The position numbers were made by a program, and so were the translations under genes. Shown here one piece after another: positions 55,148-64,000 of a DNA stretch of 64,000 bases (positions are counted from its first letter, which is position 1; every line of letters starts with the position of its first letter). Source of the DNA: an uncultured Helicobacteraceae bacterium (GTDB lineage Bacteria > Campylobacterota > Campylobacteria > Campylobacterales > Helicobacteraceae). The stretch lies in the NCBI GenBank assembly GCA_944323885.1, contig CALUUD010000001.1, positions 434,001-498,000 of the forward strand. Reading direction: 5' to 3'. A model generated the notes under the pieces. It searched no databases. It saw nothing but the letters and a program-made list of their open reading frames with translations, and was not told the DNA's origin.

Positions 55148-55993
55148 TACCCCTAATCCTATACTTTGAGATTTTATATTGTATTGATATAGATTATCGC
55201 CATATCCTTGAAAGTATTGTATATACAAGCTCGTCCTTTCCAAATCAAATTTATATTCAAGCATAAATGCCCCTTTGTATTTTTTGTAGTTATGAATAAG
55301 ATTGTATATTGTTAAATTGATATGATTTTTATCTGCAAATTTATATCCAAGTTTTAAATCACTATATCCTATGTATCTTCTTATATCTCTAGGATCATAT
55401 CCAATGTAGAACCATGTTTTAAAACTTGCATTAAAGTCTTTATATCTATACATTAATTCTGTAATAATTCTATCTATACTTCTTGATTTATTTAGTAATT
55501 CTTCTCCATTTGATCTATGTATATATCCAAATCTTATATTATAAAATTCTCCACCAAATAGTTTCCAATTTAGTGCTCTATAAAATGTGAGTTCTGGCAT
55601 ATAATCATTATCTCTAAATGGCGCAGAAAGATTTCCAGAATACATTTGAAAAAATGATACCTGTGTATATCCGAAAAATAAACCTATACCAAATAAAATA
55701 TCATCAAATAAATTTACTTTTGCACTTATTTGTAATTTTACTTCATATGGTTTATATGGTGCCTTTATGCCTTTTATTGAGTAATATATCGGAATAAAAT
55801 AACTTTCATTGTGCATAGAAAACCGTTTAAGTATATCATTTGCAATATTTATGTCGCTATATTCTGGAAATTCATAGTTTTTAGTTTTCTCTTGATATTT
55901 ATTATCTATTTGGGGTATTCCTTCATTGTTATTATTTATATCTTTCCCAATAAGAATAGATAATAATATGGAGTATATTAATAAGAATTTCAT
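55133..55993 (-). CDS. pldA: Outer-membrane phospholipase A (OMPLA family)
   Basis: A 286-residue beta-barrel lipase with a signal peptide (about residues 1-16). The active-site region reads YIHRSNGEELL with His159 and Ser161. SRSIDRIITEL follows, where the third catalytic residue (Asn156 in E. coli) is Asp174, with one extra residue in the loop. OMPLA hydrolyses phospholipids in the outer membrane and affects haemolysis and acid survival in Helicobacter. The ATG at 55993 is preferred; an upstream start at 56083 would bury the signal peptide. Confidence 0.88.
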   Translation of the reverse strand: MKFLLIYSILLSILIGKDINNNNEGIPQIDNKYQEKTKNYEFPEYSDINIANDILKRFSMHNESYFIPIYYSIKGIKAPYKPYEVKLQISAKVNLFDDILFGIGLFFGYTQVSFFQMYSGNLSAPFRDNDYMPELTFYRALNWKLFGGEFYNIRFGYIHRSNGEELLNKSRSIDRIITELMYRYKDFNASFKTWFYIGYDPRDIRRYIGYSDLKLGYKFADKNHINLTIYNLIHNYKKYKGAFMLEYKFDLERTSLYIQYFQGYGDNLYQYNIKSQSIGLGVSIKK

Positions 55994-56161
55994 TTTAGAA
56001 TTACCTAGAAAATATTTGTTAAAATGATAATATCTTATTAATTCAATAACAATTAAATGGTACAAATAGCTGTTTGGTTTCAACCTTTTAATATTGTTTT
56101 GGATAAAATATAAAGGGATGATTGATTGCTAAAATAATCACTATTTAAATAAGGAACTTTA

Positions 56162-57946
56162 ATGTGTGGTATAGTTGGATATATAGGAAGCAATGAGAAA
56201 AAAAATATTATACTTAGTGGGTTAAAAGAGCTAGAATATCGAGGATATGATAGTGCAGGTATATCAGTGCTAAGCAATAATATTTTATCCACCTTTAAGA
56301 CCACGGGAAAATTAATAAATCTTGAAAATAAATGTAAAGATTTTAATTCTAGTGGTTTTGGTGTGGCAATAGGTCACACAAGGTGGGCCACACATGGTAA
56401 AGCTACAGAAGTAAATGCACACCCACATTTTGGTGAATCAAGCAGTGTTGTTCATAATGGTATTATAGAAAATTTTTTAGAAGTAAAACAACTCCTAGAA
56501 AGCAGAGGTAAGATATTTTTAAGTCAAACTGATACAGAGGTAATAGTGCATCTTTTTGAAGAAAATCTAAAAATTTATCCAAATCATTTAGAAGCATTTA
56601 AAAATACCATTAATAGTTTAATTGGTTCGTATGCAATTTTATTAATCACAAAAAGCGCACCAGATAGAATATTTTATGCAAAAAATGGCTCACCATTATT
56701 AATTGGCGCAAGTAAAGATGAGATTTATTTTGCTAGTTCATCTACGCCTCTTATTGGACTTATTGATAGGGTTTGCTATTTGGAAGATGGTGATATTGGA
56801 GTTATGGATACCAAGTCATTTGATAATTTAAAAAATATACAACCTATGGGTGGAGAAAAAATATCTTCACAAAAAGATGGTTATCGGTATTTTATGGAAA
56901 AAGAAATATATGAACAACATAAAGTATTAAAAGATACATTACGAAATAGAATCTTAGATGATGATATAATTTTAGATCTTCCAGATAATTTTGAAGATGA
57001 TATTAGTAGAATCTATATATGTGCTTGTGGTACAAGCTATAATGCAGGACTTAGTGCAAAATATTTATTTGAGCGTGAAGCAAAAATAAAAACTGATGTT
57101 GTGATTGCAAGTGAGTTTAGATATGCTGATCCAATAATGGAGAAGGATACGCTATTTATTGTTATATCCCAAAGTGGAGAGACAGCAGATACACTAGAGG
57201 CGTTAAAATTAGCAAATAAAAATAATTTAAAAACACTCGCAATTTGTAATGTTGATAATAGTTCCATTGTAAGAGAAGCAAAATATTCGTTATTAACTAG
57301 GGTTGGCATAGAAAAAGGCGTTGCATCTACAAAAGCCTTTTCATCACAAGTTATACTTCTTTGGATGCTTGGAATTTATATAGCAAAGAAGAAAAGTCTC
57401 ATTTCAATAGAACAAGTTAGAACTCAAGTATCAAATATTAAAGCTTCAATTGAAGCAACAAAGGTTAATGCTTGTATACATGATAGACTAAAAAAAATAT
57501 CTAAGCGATATCTACATGGGCATGGTTTCTTTTTTATTGGTAGAGATATATTTTATCCACTAGCATTAGAGGGTGCCTTAAAATTAAAAGAGATTAGCTA
57601 TTTACATGCAGATGGGTATCCTGGAGGTGAGATGAAACATGGACCAATAGCATTAGCTGATAGTGAATTATTTTGTGTTAGTTTGATGCCAAAGCATTTA
57701 TTGTATGATAAAATTAAAAATAATATACAAGAACTTAGTGCAAGGGATGCAACTATCTGCATAGTAGCCCAAGAATATAATGACATTGCTGATGATATAG
57801 TTCTTATTGATAAATTTAATAGCTATATGGAAGAATTTTTTGCTATGATGATTGTTTTGCAACTTCTTGCATTAGAGATTTCAATTAGACTTGGTAATGA
57901 TGTTGATATGCCTAGGAATTTGGCAAAAAGTGTAACTGTTGAATAA
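56162..57946 (+). CDS. glmS: Glutamine--fructose-6-phosphate aminotransferase (isomerising)
   Basis: This 594-residue enzyme makes glucosamine-6-phosphate, the entry point to peptidoglycan and LPS. After Met removal Cys2 (MCGIVGYIG) is the glutaminase nucleophile, with GHTRWATHGK further on. Two SIS domains follow (ACGTSYNAGLSAKY and FFIGRDIFYPLALEGALKLKE), and the C-terminal DMPRNLAKSVTVE is the conserved tail. There is no ribozyme-like leader in the short upstream gap. Followed 8 bp later by a diguanylate cyclase gene. Confidence 0.97.
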   Translation: MCGIVGYIGSNEKKNIILSGLKELEYRGYDSAGISVLSNNILSTFKTTGKLINLENKCKDFNSSGFGVAIGHTRWATHGKATEVNAHPHFGESSSVVHNGIIENFLEVKQLLESRGKIFLSQTDTEVIVHLFEENLKIYPNHLEAFKNTINSLIGSYAILLITKSAPDRIFYAKNGSPLLIGASKDEIYFASSSTPLIGLIDRVCYLEDGDIGVMDTKSFDNLKNIQPMGGEKISSQKDGYRYFMEKEIYEQHKVLKDTLRNRILDDDIILDLPDNFEDDISRIYICACGTSYNAGLSAKYLFEREAKIKTDVVIASEFRYADPIMEKDTLFIVISQSGETADTLEALKLANKNNLKTLAICNVDNSSIVREAKYSLLTRVGIEKGVASTKAFSSQVILLWMLGIYIAKKKSLISIEQVRTQVSNIKASIEATKVNACIHDRLKKISKRYLHGHGFFFIGRDIFYPLALEGALKLKEISYLHADGYPGGEMKHGPIALADSELFCVSLMPKHLLYDKIKNNIQELSARDATICIVAQEYNDIADDIVLIDKFNSYMEEFFAMMIVLQLLALEISIRLGNDVDMPRNLAKSVTVE

Positions 57947-57954
57947 GGTTTATT

Positions 57955-59922
57955 ATGTTTTTTACTAGATTAAAGATTTTTATACTAGCTTTCGTATTAC
58001 TTAGTTTGTTTAGTTATTTTTTACTTTATAAGTTAGATTTTTATGTTAAGAATCAAACTGTGTCTATATTATCTTCTGAGTTATCTAGTGTTGCAAATAT
58101 TGTTTTTTCAAATACAAATATAAAGCATAATGCTTCAGCTCATCACACTATCGCATTTGATTCGTTGAAAAATCAATCTGGCTTTAAGGATTTTTGGTTT
58201 AGCAGAAGTGATATAATTAGCGATGGATTAGGTAAGCCAAGAGTTTATCTTAGAGATGTAATAGAGAGGAAAGCATATCTAACAAAATCTAGTGAATCAT
58301 CATTTACTAAAATTGCTAATTCTAATCAAAATTTAATCAGGATTTCAGTACCGATAATAGCATCAAAATCATGTTTATCTTGCCATAATGGCTTAAAGAT
58401 TGGAGACATAGCAGGTTCTGTAAATACATCATTTATATCAGATGATAATATACTTACTATATACGATTCTATGAAGATTGAATTGCTATCAATCATTGGT
58501 ATTGCATCCTTAATATTTATGTTTATTATGTTATCTAGTATTAATTCATTTACAAAGATAGTGTTCAACCTAAGAAGTGCTATACAAGGTGCTATAGCTG
58601 GTGATTTTACAATTAGAATTAAAAATCAAGGAATCGGAATCTTTAATGATGCCATAAAACTATCAAACCAATTATTAATAGCATTAGATAAAAGTATTAC
58701 TTCAATTGATGTTAAAATAACTTCTATTTTTATTTACAATAAAAGTTCATATAGCAAGAATCCATTACTTAGAATTACAGAATTAATAGCAGAAATTACC
58801 AATTTATTTTTATTTAAGAGTAAAATAGAATCCCTTAGACAAAATACTGAAGTTTGCAAGGAAATACAAAATGTAATATCTAGGTATATAAAATATAAAT
58901 ATTTAATTTTTGCAGAGGTTGTTGATAATAATATTGTAAATGGTTGTAGAATTGAAGATAAGGGTGAAAGTAAAATTGTAGTTGGTGATGTAAAGAGCAT
59001 AGAAAGTCGTTTTCAAGTTGATAATCCAAATGTAATTTTCAATGATGATAAGGGCTGTATTTTTATTTCTACATCAACTGATCAGCTAAATGTTATAGAT
59101 TTAAAGATACGTATATCTGATAGTACTATACTCTATTATTCCATAGTTTTAAATTCTAAAAGAGATTTAATTTCAAAAGAGAATTCCATTATTAGAATTT
59201 ATAATTATATTCGTGAAGCAAGACCGATAATTAAAAATAATATGCTTGTTAAAAGTATAGAAGAATCTTCATATAGAGATCCTTTAACTAAAGCTTACAA
59301 TAGATTGTATCTAGAAAAGTATGCTTTAATTGTAGAAAGTAAGTTAAAGCAGTATACAAGTTTTGGTATTTTAATGCTTGATATTGATCATTTTAAGAAA
59401 GTTAATGATACATATGGACATGCTGTTGGTGATAGTGCAATTTGTTTATTAACAGATACTATAAGAAAGGCTATTAGGGCTAATGATAAGTTATTTAGAT
59501 ATGGTGGTGAAGAGTTTGTTGTTATTCTAGAAGGTTGTGATATGAAATCTGCACATATTATTGCAGAAAAAATTAGGACTATGTTTATTGTTGCAAAGCA
59601 TCCTAGATCTAATGAAGCAGATAAAAATAGTGCATTAAATATAGATTTCCCTAAATCTGTTAGTATTGGTGTCTCAGTTATGCCTGATTTTTCAAAAGAT
59701 ATTTGGGAGTGTATTAACCAAGCAGACTTAGCTCTTTATGAAGCAAAAGAAAGTGGTAGAAACAGGGTTGTTAAATATAGTGTAGAATTAAAAACAAAAG
59801 AATTGCAAAAAAATAAACAGGAAAAAGTAGCTCAAGATAGTGTATCCAATTCTTCTATTGATATTAATAATGATGAAGATGATGAAAAAGCTTTTTTAGA
59901 AAGCTTAAAATTAAATCAATAA
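57955..59922 (+). CDS. Membrane-bound haem-c (DUF3365-like) sensor diguanylate cyclase
   Basis: A 655-residue signalling protein. The N-terminal helix (about 7-26) and a second helix (about 176-200, IELLSIIGIASLIFMFIMLS) bracket a periplasmic domain with a c-type haem motif CLSCH at residues 140-144, as in DUF3365/Tll0287-like sensors. A HAMP-like linker and a middle domain follow. The GGDEF domain covers about 440-615 with LDIDHFKKVNDTYGHAVGD and the active-site GGEEF at 517-521, so it should make cyclic di-GMP. The acidic C-terminus is low complexity. Redox or ligand sensing through haem is inferred. Confidence 0.82.
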   Translation: MFFTRLKIFILAFVLLSLFSYFLLYKLDFYVKNQTVSILSSELSSVANIVFSNTNIKHNASAHHTIAFDSLKNQSGFKDFWFSRSDIISDGLGKPRVYLRDVIERKAYLTKSSESSFTKIANSNQNLIRISVPIIASKSCLSCHNGLKIGDIAGSVNTSFISDDNILTIYDSMKIELLSIIGIASLIFMFIMLSSINSFTKIVFNLRSAIQGAIAGDFTIRIKNQGIGIFNDAIKLSNQLLIALDKSITSIDVKITSIFIYNKSSYSKNPLLRITELIAEITNLFLFKSKIESLRQNTEVCKEIQNVISRYIKYKYLIFAEVVDNNIVNGCRIEDKGESKIVVGDVKSIESRFQVDNPNVIFNDDKGCIFISTSTDQLNVIDLKIRISDSTILYYSIVLNSKRDLISKENSIIRIYNYIREARPIIKNNMLVKSIEESSYRDPLTKAYNRLYLEKYALIVESKLKQYTSFGILMLDIDHFKKVNDTYGHAVGDSAICLLTDTIRKAIRANDKLFRYGGEEFVVILEGCDMKSAHIIAEKIRTMFIVAKHPRSNEADKNSALNIDFPKSVSIGVSVMPDFSKDIWECINQADLALYEAKESGRNRVVKYSVELKTKELQKNKQEKVAQDSVSNSSIDINNDEDDEKAFLESLKLNQ

Positions 59923-59939
59923 GATTTGATATATATTAT

Positions 59940-60446
59940 TTAATTTTTTAATTTTTCTATCTTAAAACCTCTTCTTGTCATCATTAAGCTTTGTTCATAA
60001 AATATAATCAAGGTGATAGAAATACCAACTGCAAGAGCAAAAGCTACAGAAATGGTAGTCATAAGATTATTTGTGATTTCTATTAGTAATTTATATTGGG
60101 TTTCTAAATCATTTTCGTTTGCAAAAGATACTATAGATAATATAGTTCTATATGCATACATTCCAGGTATCATAGGTAATAAAGCAGGAAATGCGATAAT
60201 TTCCATAGGACATTTTGCTTTTTTTGCAAATATTAATCCAATTAATCCAATAAAAAATGCAGCTATAAAGGTAGCACTTGCAATCCCGATAAAATGTAAA
60301 AGATAGAATCTGCTGCCATGTGCTACTGCGGCAAGTAAAGCAGATAGAAATAGTGTCTTTATAGGTGGATTGCAAGCAAATGCAAAGCCAAGACCAGCTA
60401 TAGCTGCAAATGCGCCATCAATAAGTGCAGATATTAAAATATCCAT
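59940..60446 (-). CDS. ThrE-type threonine/serine exporter, C-terminal-type subunit (DUF3815)
   Basis: A 168-residue protein with about five hydrophobic segments, matching the short ThrE_2/DUF3815 half of split threonine/serine exporters. FPALLPMIPGMYAYRTIL is the typical conserved segment. The ATG at 60446 lies 1 bp after the upstream partner's stop and follows AGGATGGAA; the frame is also open to 60503, but that would overlap the partner. The two halves probably form one inner-membrane transporter. Substrate is inferred from the family. Confidence 0.8.
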   Translation of the reverse strand: MDILISALIDGAFAAIAGLGFAFACNPPIKTLFLSALLAAVAHGSRFYLLHFIGIASATFIAAFFIGLIGLIFAKKAKCPMEIIAFPALLPMIPGMYAYRTILSIVSFANENDLETQYKLLIEITNNLMTTISVAFALAVGISITLIIFYEQSLMMTRRGFKIEKLKN

Positions 60447-60447
60447 T

Positions 60448-61224
60448 TTAGTATTCCATCCTAATTCCAGTAATACTAAGAGTGATATAAAGCCCAATTG
60501 CAATACAAGATATAAGAATAAGAGTGCTTATAGCCCTTGAAATACCAATTAGAGAATGCCCATCTAGTATATCTATCACAGAATTTATTAAATAAACACC
60601 AGGAATTAAAAATAGCACACTTGTCCCCATTGCTACATCAGGGGTGTTACTTATTACAATATGAGTTCCTATGTATGAAATCATTGAAGCTACAAATGCA
60701 CAAATTACAAAAATAAATCTAATATCAAAGTTGATTATTGTTAGAATCTTTTTTAAATTTAATCCTATAAAAGTAGCTATAAATACTATTGGCATTGATT
60801 GTAAGTCTCCACCAAATAACCTACAAAATGCTGCATTTGCAAGGCAAGTTAGTATTAGTGTATTTATATAGCTATATCTCTTTTTGTTTATGATTTTAAC
60901 ATATAGTTTTTTTAATTGTTTTAGTGTAATTTTTTCATCATATGCATGCCAACTAAGAGCACTTAATAATGATATAGCATTAAAGTTTATAGGTGACTCT
61001 GTATATCGTCTAACATATGTCCTTTGCAGAGAATAATCATCTTGGGCAAAAACACTAATTGTTATATTTTTTGAAAATATTGATATATTTACTTCATACC
61101 CAAATGCTTTGCCAATCCTAGTTGTGCATTTTACAACTCTAGATGTATAAGTGCCAACAGATAGCATAGATATTGTATAATCCATAAGAAACTCTGTTAA
61201 TTCCTGAATATTTACATTTTCCAT
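60448..61224 (-). CDS. ThrE-type threonine/serine exporter, N-terminal-type subunit (DUF1212)
   Basis: A 258-residue protein whose first about 110 residues form the soluble DUF1212 region (LLSVGTYTSRVVKCTTRIGKAFGYEV), followed by about five membrane helices and the conserved LFLIPGVYLINSVIDILDGH. It is the larger half of a split ThrE exporter and is followed directly by the DUF3815 half. The start is 5 bp after bcp's end on the same strand. Confidence 0.83.
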   Translation of the reverse strand: MENVNIQELTEFLMDYTISMLSVGTYTSRVVKCTTRIGKAFGYEVNISIFSKNITISVFAQDDYSLQRTYVRRYTESPINFNAISLLSALSWHAYDEKITLKQLKKLYVKIINKKRYSYINTLILTCLANAAFCRLFGGDLQSMPIVFIATFIGLNLKKILTIINFDIRFIFVICAFVASMISYIGTHIVISNTPDVAMGTSVLFLIPGVYLINSVIDILDGHSLIGISRAISTLILISCIAIGLYITLSITGIRMEY

Positions 61225-61228
61225 TTAT

Positions 61229-61690
61229 TTATAAATTACTATTTTTTATCATTTCTAGAATCTTTTTTGCATGGCCGCTTGATTTTACATTATATAATGC
61301 TTCTTTTATAATTCTATTTTTTATTATGAATGTTGATCTTAATATTCCCATATATTTTCTTCCATACATACTTTTTTCAACCCATACACCATAAGAATTT
61401 GCAATACTTTTTTCGTTGTCACTTATTAGCATTTGTGATAAGCTTTCTTTTTGTATAAATTTTTTATGAGATTCTATACTATCTGGACTGACACCAATTA
61501 TAATTGCATTTGATTTTTCAAATTCTTCTTTTAATTCATTAAATTCTTTATTTTCAATTGTGCACCCTTTTGTCATATCTTTTGGATAAAAATATAAAAT
61601 TATGGTTTTATCTCCAAATGTATCTAATGATACATCCTGGTTATTTTGATTTTTAGCATTAAAGTTTGGTGCTACATCTCCAGCCTTCAT
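61229..61690 (-). CDS. bcp: Thiol peroxidase of the Bcp/PrxQ family
   Basis: A 153-residue peroxiredoxin that reduces hydroperoxides using thioredoxin. The peroxidatic Cys lies in YFYPKDMTKGCTIENKEF (about residue 46). The position five residues later, where many PrxQ proteins have the resolving cysteine, is Lys or Glu here, so this is a 1-Cys form or uses another partner. The segment DVSLDTFGDKTIILYFYPKD is typical. Co-directional with the exporter genes and divergent from lctP. Confidence 0.9.
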   Translation of the reverse strand: MKAGDVAPNFNAKNQNNQDVSLDTFGDKTIILYFYPKDMTKGCTIENKEFNELKEEFEKSNAIIIGVSPDSIESHKKFIQKESLSQMLISDNEKSIANSYGVWVEKSMYGRKYMGILRSTFIIKNRIIKEALYNVKSSGHAKKILEMIKNSNL

Positions 61691-61780
61691 TTTTATACTC
61701 CTTGTTTCTAAAATTCTTAATAATAATTTTATTTTATTCTTAAAATATAAAGAACATTTAAGATTATCTGTTTTTATAGT

Positions 61781-61786
61781 TATAAT
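61781..61786 (+). promoter_or_regulatory. Putative -10 element of lctP
   Basis: A consensus TATAAT lies 74 bp upstream of the lctP ATG in the 169-bp gap between divergent bcp and lctP. It predicts a leader of about 68 nt with an AAGGAG ribosome-binding site. Assigned by eye. Confidence 0.45.
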
Positions 61787-61859
61787 GTTACTTTATTTTG
61801 ATTTTATAATTATTTATTTTATTTTAAATCAAAGTAAGTGTTTTTAAAGGAGATTGTTT

Positions 61860-63509
61860 ATGTTTATTCAAAATTATGATCCACTTGGTAATATTTGGTT
61901 AAGTGCATTTGTAGCATTTATACCAATAGCAGTTTTTTTTGTATCTCTTGTAGTTTTAAAAACAAAAGGTCATACTGCTGGATTTTTCACAATTATAGTA
62001 GCGGCTATTTTAGCAGTTAGTATCTTTGGTATGCCTGTTGATAAAATGTTTTATAGTTTTATATACGGTGCTTTATATGGTATGTGGCCAATTGCATGGA
62101 TTATTATTGCAGCCATTTTCTTATATAAGCTTACAGTAAAATCTGGTTATTTTGATATATTAAGGGAATCTATTATTGCTATTACTCCAGATCAAAGAAT
62201 ACAGGTTATTTTGATTGGATTTTGCTTTGGTGCATTCTTAGAAGGTGCAATTGGATTTGGAGGGCCTGTGGCTATTACTGCAGCATTGCTTGTTGGATTA
62301 GGGCTTAGACCTCTATATGCAGCAGGCCTTTGTATGATAGCAAATACTGCTCCTGTAGCTTTTGGTGCTGTTGGTATTCCTATTATTGCAATGGCAGGTG
62401 CTGTTAATGTCCCAGCAATAGAAATTTCAGCTATGGCTGGTCATATGCTTCCTCCACTTTCTCTTTTTATTCCATTTTTTTTAATATTTTTAATGAATGG
62501 TATAAATGGTGTAAAAGAGACTTGGCCCGTAGCACTTGTAGCAGGTGGTAGCTTTGCTATAGTTCAATTTATCACTGCTACATATCTTGGACCAGAATTG
62601 CCAGATATAGCTTCAGCAGTAGTTTCAATTATTTGTGTAGCGGTATTTTTACGCTTTTGGCAGCCAAAAAATATTTTTACATTTGATGAGGCTGTAGGAG
62701 GCAAAGCTACAATAGAAGCTAAGAAATATAGTATTAAAGAAATTATCTTGGCATGGATGCCGTTTGTTTTACTTATTGTAGTAATTATAATTTGGACACA
62801 AGGTTGGTTTAAATCTTTATTTGCTCCAGAAGGTGTTATGGCATTTTCTGTATTTAACTTTAATTTTGAGAGTTTAGCAGAGATTATGCAAGTATCTCCA
62901 GTTGTTCCAGTAGAAAAAGGACAAGTGCCTGTAAAATCTGTTTTTCAACTTTCTCTTATAAATGCTACAGGAACTTCAATTTTACTTGTTGCAATTATTA
63001 CTATGTTTATGTTGAAAGTTAGTGTTGGTACGGCAATAAAGACATTTGGTGAAACATTAAATGAAATGAAATTTGCAATTCTTACTATTGCACTTGTTGT
63101 TGGTTTTGCTTTTGTTTCAAATTATAGTGGTATGTCTGCTACATTGGCTTTAGCTTTAGCTCAAACTGGAAGTGCTTTTGCATTTTTCTCACCGATTGTT
63201 GGATGGATTGGGGTATTTTTAACAGGAAGTGATACAAGTTCAAATTTACTTTTTGGGACATTGCAACAATTAACAGCAAGACAACTTGGTATTCCAGAAG
63301 TATTGTTCTTAGCGGCAAATTCTGTTGGTGGTGTTGTTGGTAAGATGATTAGTCCTCAAAGTATTGCAATTGCATGTGCAGCTGTTGGACTAGTAGGTAG
63401 AGAGTCAGAATTATTTAGATACACAGTTAAGTATTCAATAATTTTTGTAATTGGTATAGGAATCTTTACTTATGCGATTGCATTTTGGATTCCTTGGTTA
63501 ATACCATAA
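61860..63509 (+). CDS. lctP: L-lactate permease LctP
   Basis: This 549-residue inner-membrane protein has about 13 hydrophobic helices and imports lactate. GAFLEGAIGFGGPVAITAALLVGLGL (about 120-145) and FLTGSDTSSNLLFGTLQ (about 455) are the family's most conserved segments. The ATG at 61860 has AGGAG seven bases upstream; a TTG two codons earlier is open in frame but less well placed. A single copy is seen, where H. pylori has two in tandem. Ends at a strong hairpin. Confidence 0.94.
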   Translation: MFIQNYDPLGNIWLSAFVAFIPIAVFFVSLVVLKTKGHTAGFFTIIVAAILAVSIFGMPVDKMFYSFIYGALYGMWPIAWIIIAAIFLYKLTVKSGYFDILRESIIAITPDQRIQVILIGFCFGAFLEGAIGFGGPVAITAALLVGLGLRPLYAAGLCMIANTAPVAFGAVGIPIIAMAGAVNVPAIEISAMAGHMLPPLSLFIPFFLIFLMNGINGVKETWPVALVAGGSFAIVQFITATYLGPELPDIASAVVSIICVAVFLRFWQPKNIFTFDEAVGGKATIEAKKYSIKEIILAWMPFVLLIVVIIIWTQGWFKSLFAPEGVMAFSVFNFNFESLAEIMQVSPVVPVEKGQVPVKSVFQLSLINATGTSILLVAIITMFMLKVSVGTAIKTFGETLNEMKFAILTIALVVGFAFVSNYSGMSATLALALAQTGSAFAFFSPIVGWIGVFLTGSDTSSNLLFGTLQQLTARQLGIPEVLFLAANSVGGVVGKMISPQSIAIACAAVGLVGRESELFRYTVKYSIIFVIGIGIFTYAIAFWIPWLIP

Positions 63510-63514
63510 AATAA

Positions 63515-63539
63515 AGATTCTAGGATAATCCTAGAATCT
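63515..63539. terminator. Strong hairpin between convergent lctP and carbonic anhydrase genes
   Basis: The arms AGATTCTAGGAT and ATCCTAGAATCT are exact complements around a single A. The stem starts 6 bp after the lctP stop and ends 8 bp before the end of the opposite gene, so it can serve both. Downstream T-runs are weak on both sides. Confidence 0.7.
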
Positions 63540-63546
63540 ATCAATT

Positions 63547-64000
63547 CTAATATTTATCTTTTAAATTTACATATAGTTGAGCTTCTTTCTTAATATTCTC
63601 TATTTCTTCTTTTCTAAGAGGTCTTATTATCTTTGCAGGATTTCCAGATATAAGTGACATAGGTGGATATTTTTTATTTTTTGGTAGCAAACTTCCTGCA
63701 GTAACAAAACAATCGTCACCTACTTCTACATTATCAAGTATAATAGAACCCATACCAATTAAACATCTATTGCCTATTTTACATGCATGTATTATAACTC
63801 TATGTCCTATTGTTACATCATTTCCTATATTTACTTCAAGTCCATTTGCAAAACTATCATTATCTGGTTGATATGCATGTATTATTGCTAGATCTTGGAT
63901 ATTTGTTCTATCGCCAATAGTAATTTTATTTAAATCTCCCCTTATAACACTTCCAAACCATACACTAGAATCTCTACCTATCTTTACATCACCTACAATA
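63547..64000 (-). CDS. Gamma-class carbonic anhydrase family protein (partial)
   Basis: The C-terminal about 151 residues of a left-handed beta-helix protein; the N-terminus is beyond the window end. In order: VKIGRDSSVWFGSVIRGDLN, TNIQDLAIIHAY, TIGHRVIIHACKIGN and CLIGMGSIILDNV. The three zinc-ligand histidines of the family fall in IIHAY, IGHRV and IIHAC. An internal ATG at 63753 is not the start. Catalytic activity in this subgroup (YrdA-like) is often low or unproven. Confidence 0.88.
   Translation of the reverse strand, partial: IVGDVKIGRDSSVWFGSVIRGDLNKITIGDRTNIQDLAIIHAYQPDNDSFANGLEVNIGNDVTIGHRVIIHACKIGNRCLIGMGSIILDNVEVGDDCFVTAGSLLPKNKKYPPMSLISGNPAKIIRPLRKEEIENIKKEAQLYVNLKDKY

Noticed and set aside
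1-64000. tRNA, rRNA and CRISPR loci
   Set aside because: No tRNA-like TTCGA/TTCAA loop context with acceptor pairing, no rRNA conserved stretches and no spaced direct repeats were found by eye. A covariance scan was not possible.

Overview
The window is a dense, AT-rich chromosome segment of a member of the Campylobacterota, most likely an enterohepatic-type Helicobacter. Gene content and local gene order support this: pgsA-SDR-dapA-M16 peptidase-pyrD, kdsD-rnj-rsmA, fabZ-lpxA-clpX-mreB-mreC, csd4 beside a FliS co-chaperone-like gene, dnaX-tsaE-lptB-rpoN, and a Campylobacter-type globin. No rRNA or tRNA gene, CRISPR array or complete insertion sequence was seen.

Layout. 1-9874 is a long minus-strand run read from rsmA to a partial yggS: RNA maturation, KDO precursor synthesis, pyrimidine and lysine synthesis, fatty-acid or SDR chemistry, phospholipid synthesis and regulated intramembrane proteolysis. 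10000-18016 is a plus-strand run: hisF, a nucleosidase-like gene, rlmN, queH, fabZ, lpxA, clpX, mreB, mreC. Two identical 16-bp parS-like palindromes lie at 11020 and 12343. 18009-23302 is minus-strand: ruvX, dprA, a beta-propeller plus helical-repeat protein, a divergent polysaccharide deacetylase, minE, minD. A lone type IV prepilin-like gene follows, then an isochorismatase-family hydrolase and a globin behind a perfect TTAAC-N4-GTTAA palindrome. 25362-31872 is a complete trpEGDCFBA cluster whose arginine codons look unlike the flanking core genes.

33037-39211 is an accessory, defence-like island. It holds a 56-codon duplicate of the 3' end of a type IIG restriction-modification gene, about 500 bp of non-coding or decayed DNA with structured elements, a DUF3800 gene, a 27-codon remnant resembling the start of a type I restriction subunit, a metallo-beta-lactamase-fold hydrolase overlapping a small multi-pass membrane protein, and the intact 1030-residue restriction-modification protein. 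The hydrolase and membrane-protein pair is the best candidate for an undescribed system.

39223-64000 returns to core functions: uvrB, priA, rsmD, fliL, acpS, csd4 (helical cell shape), lpxD, ilvB/ilvH, dnaX, tsaE, lptB, rpoN, pldA, glmS, a haem-c sensor diguanylate cyclase, a split ThrE-type exporter, bcp, lctP and a partial gamma-carbonic anhydrase. Envelope, cell-shape and flagellar genes are prominent; rpoN and a matching sigma-54-like promoter (46822) both lie in the window. Two conserved genes (rsmA, priA) appear to lack ATG, GTG or TTG starts at the position their conserved N-termini demand.
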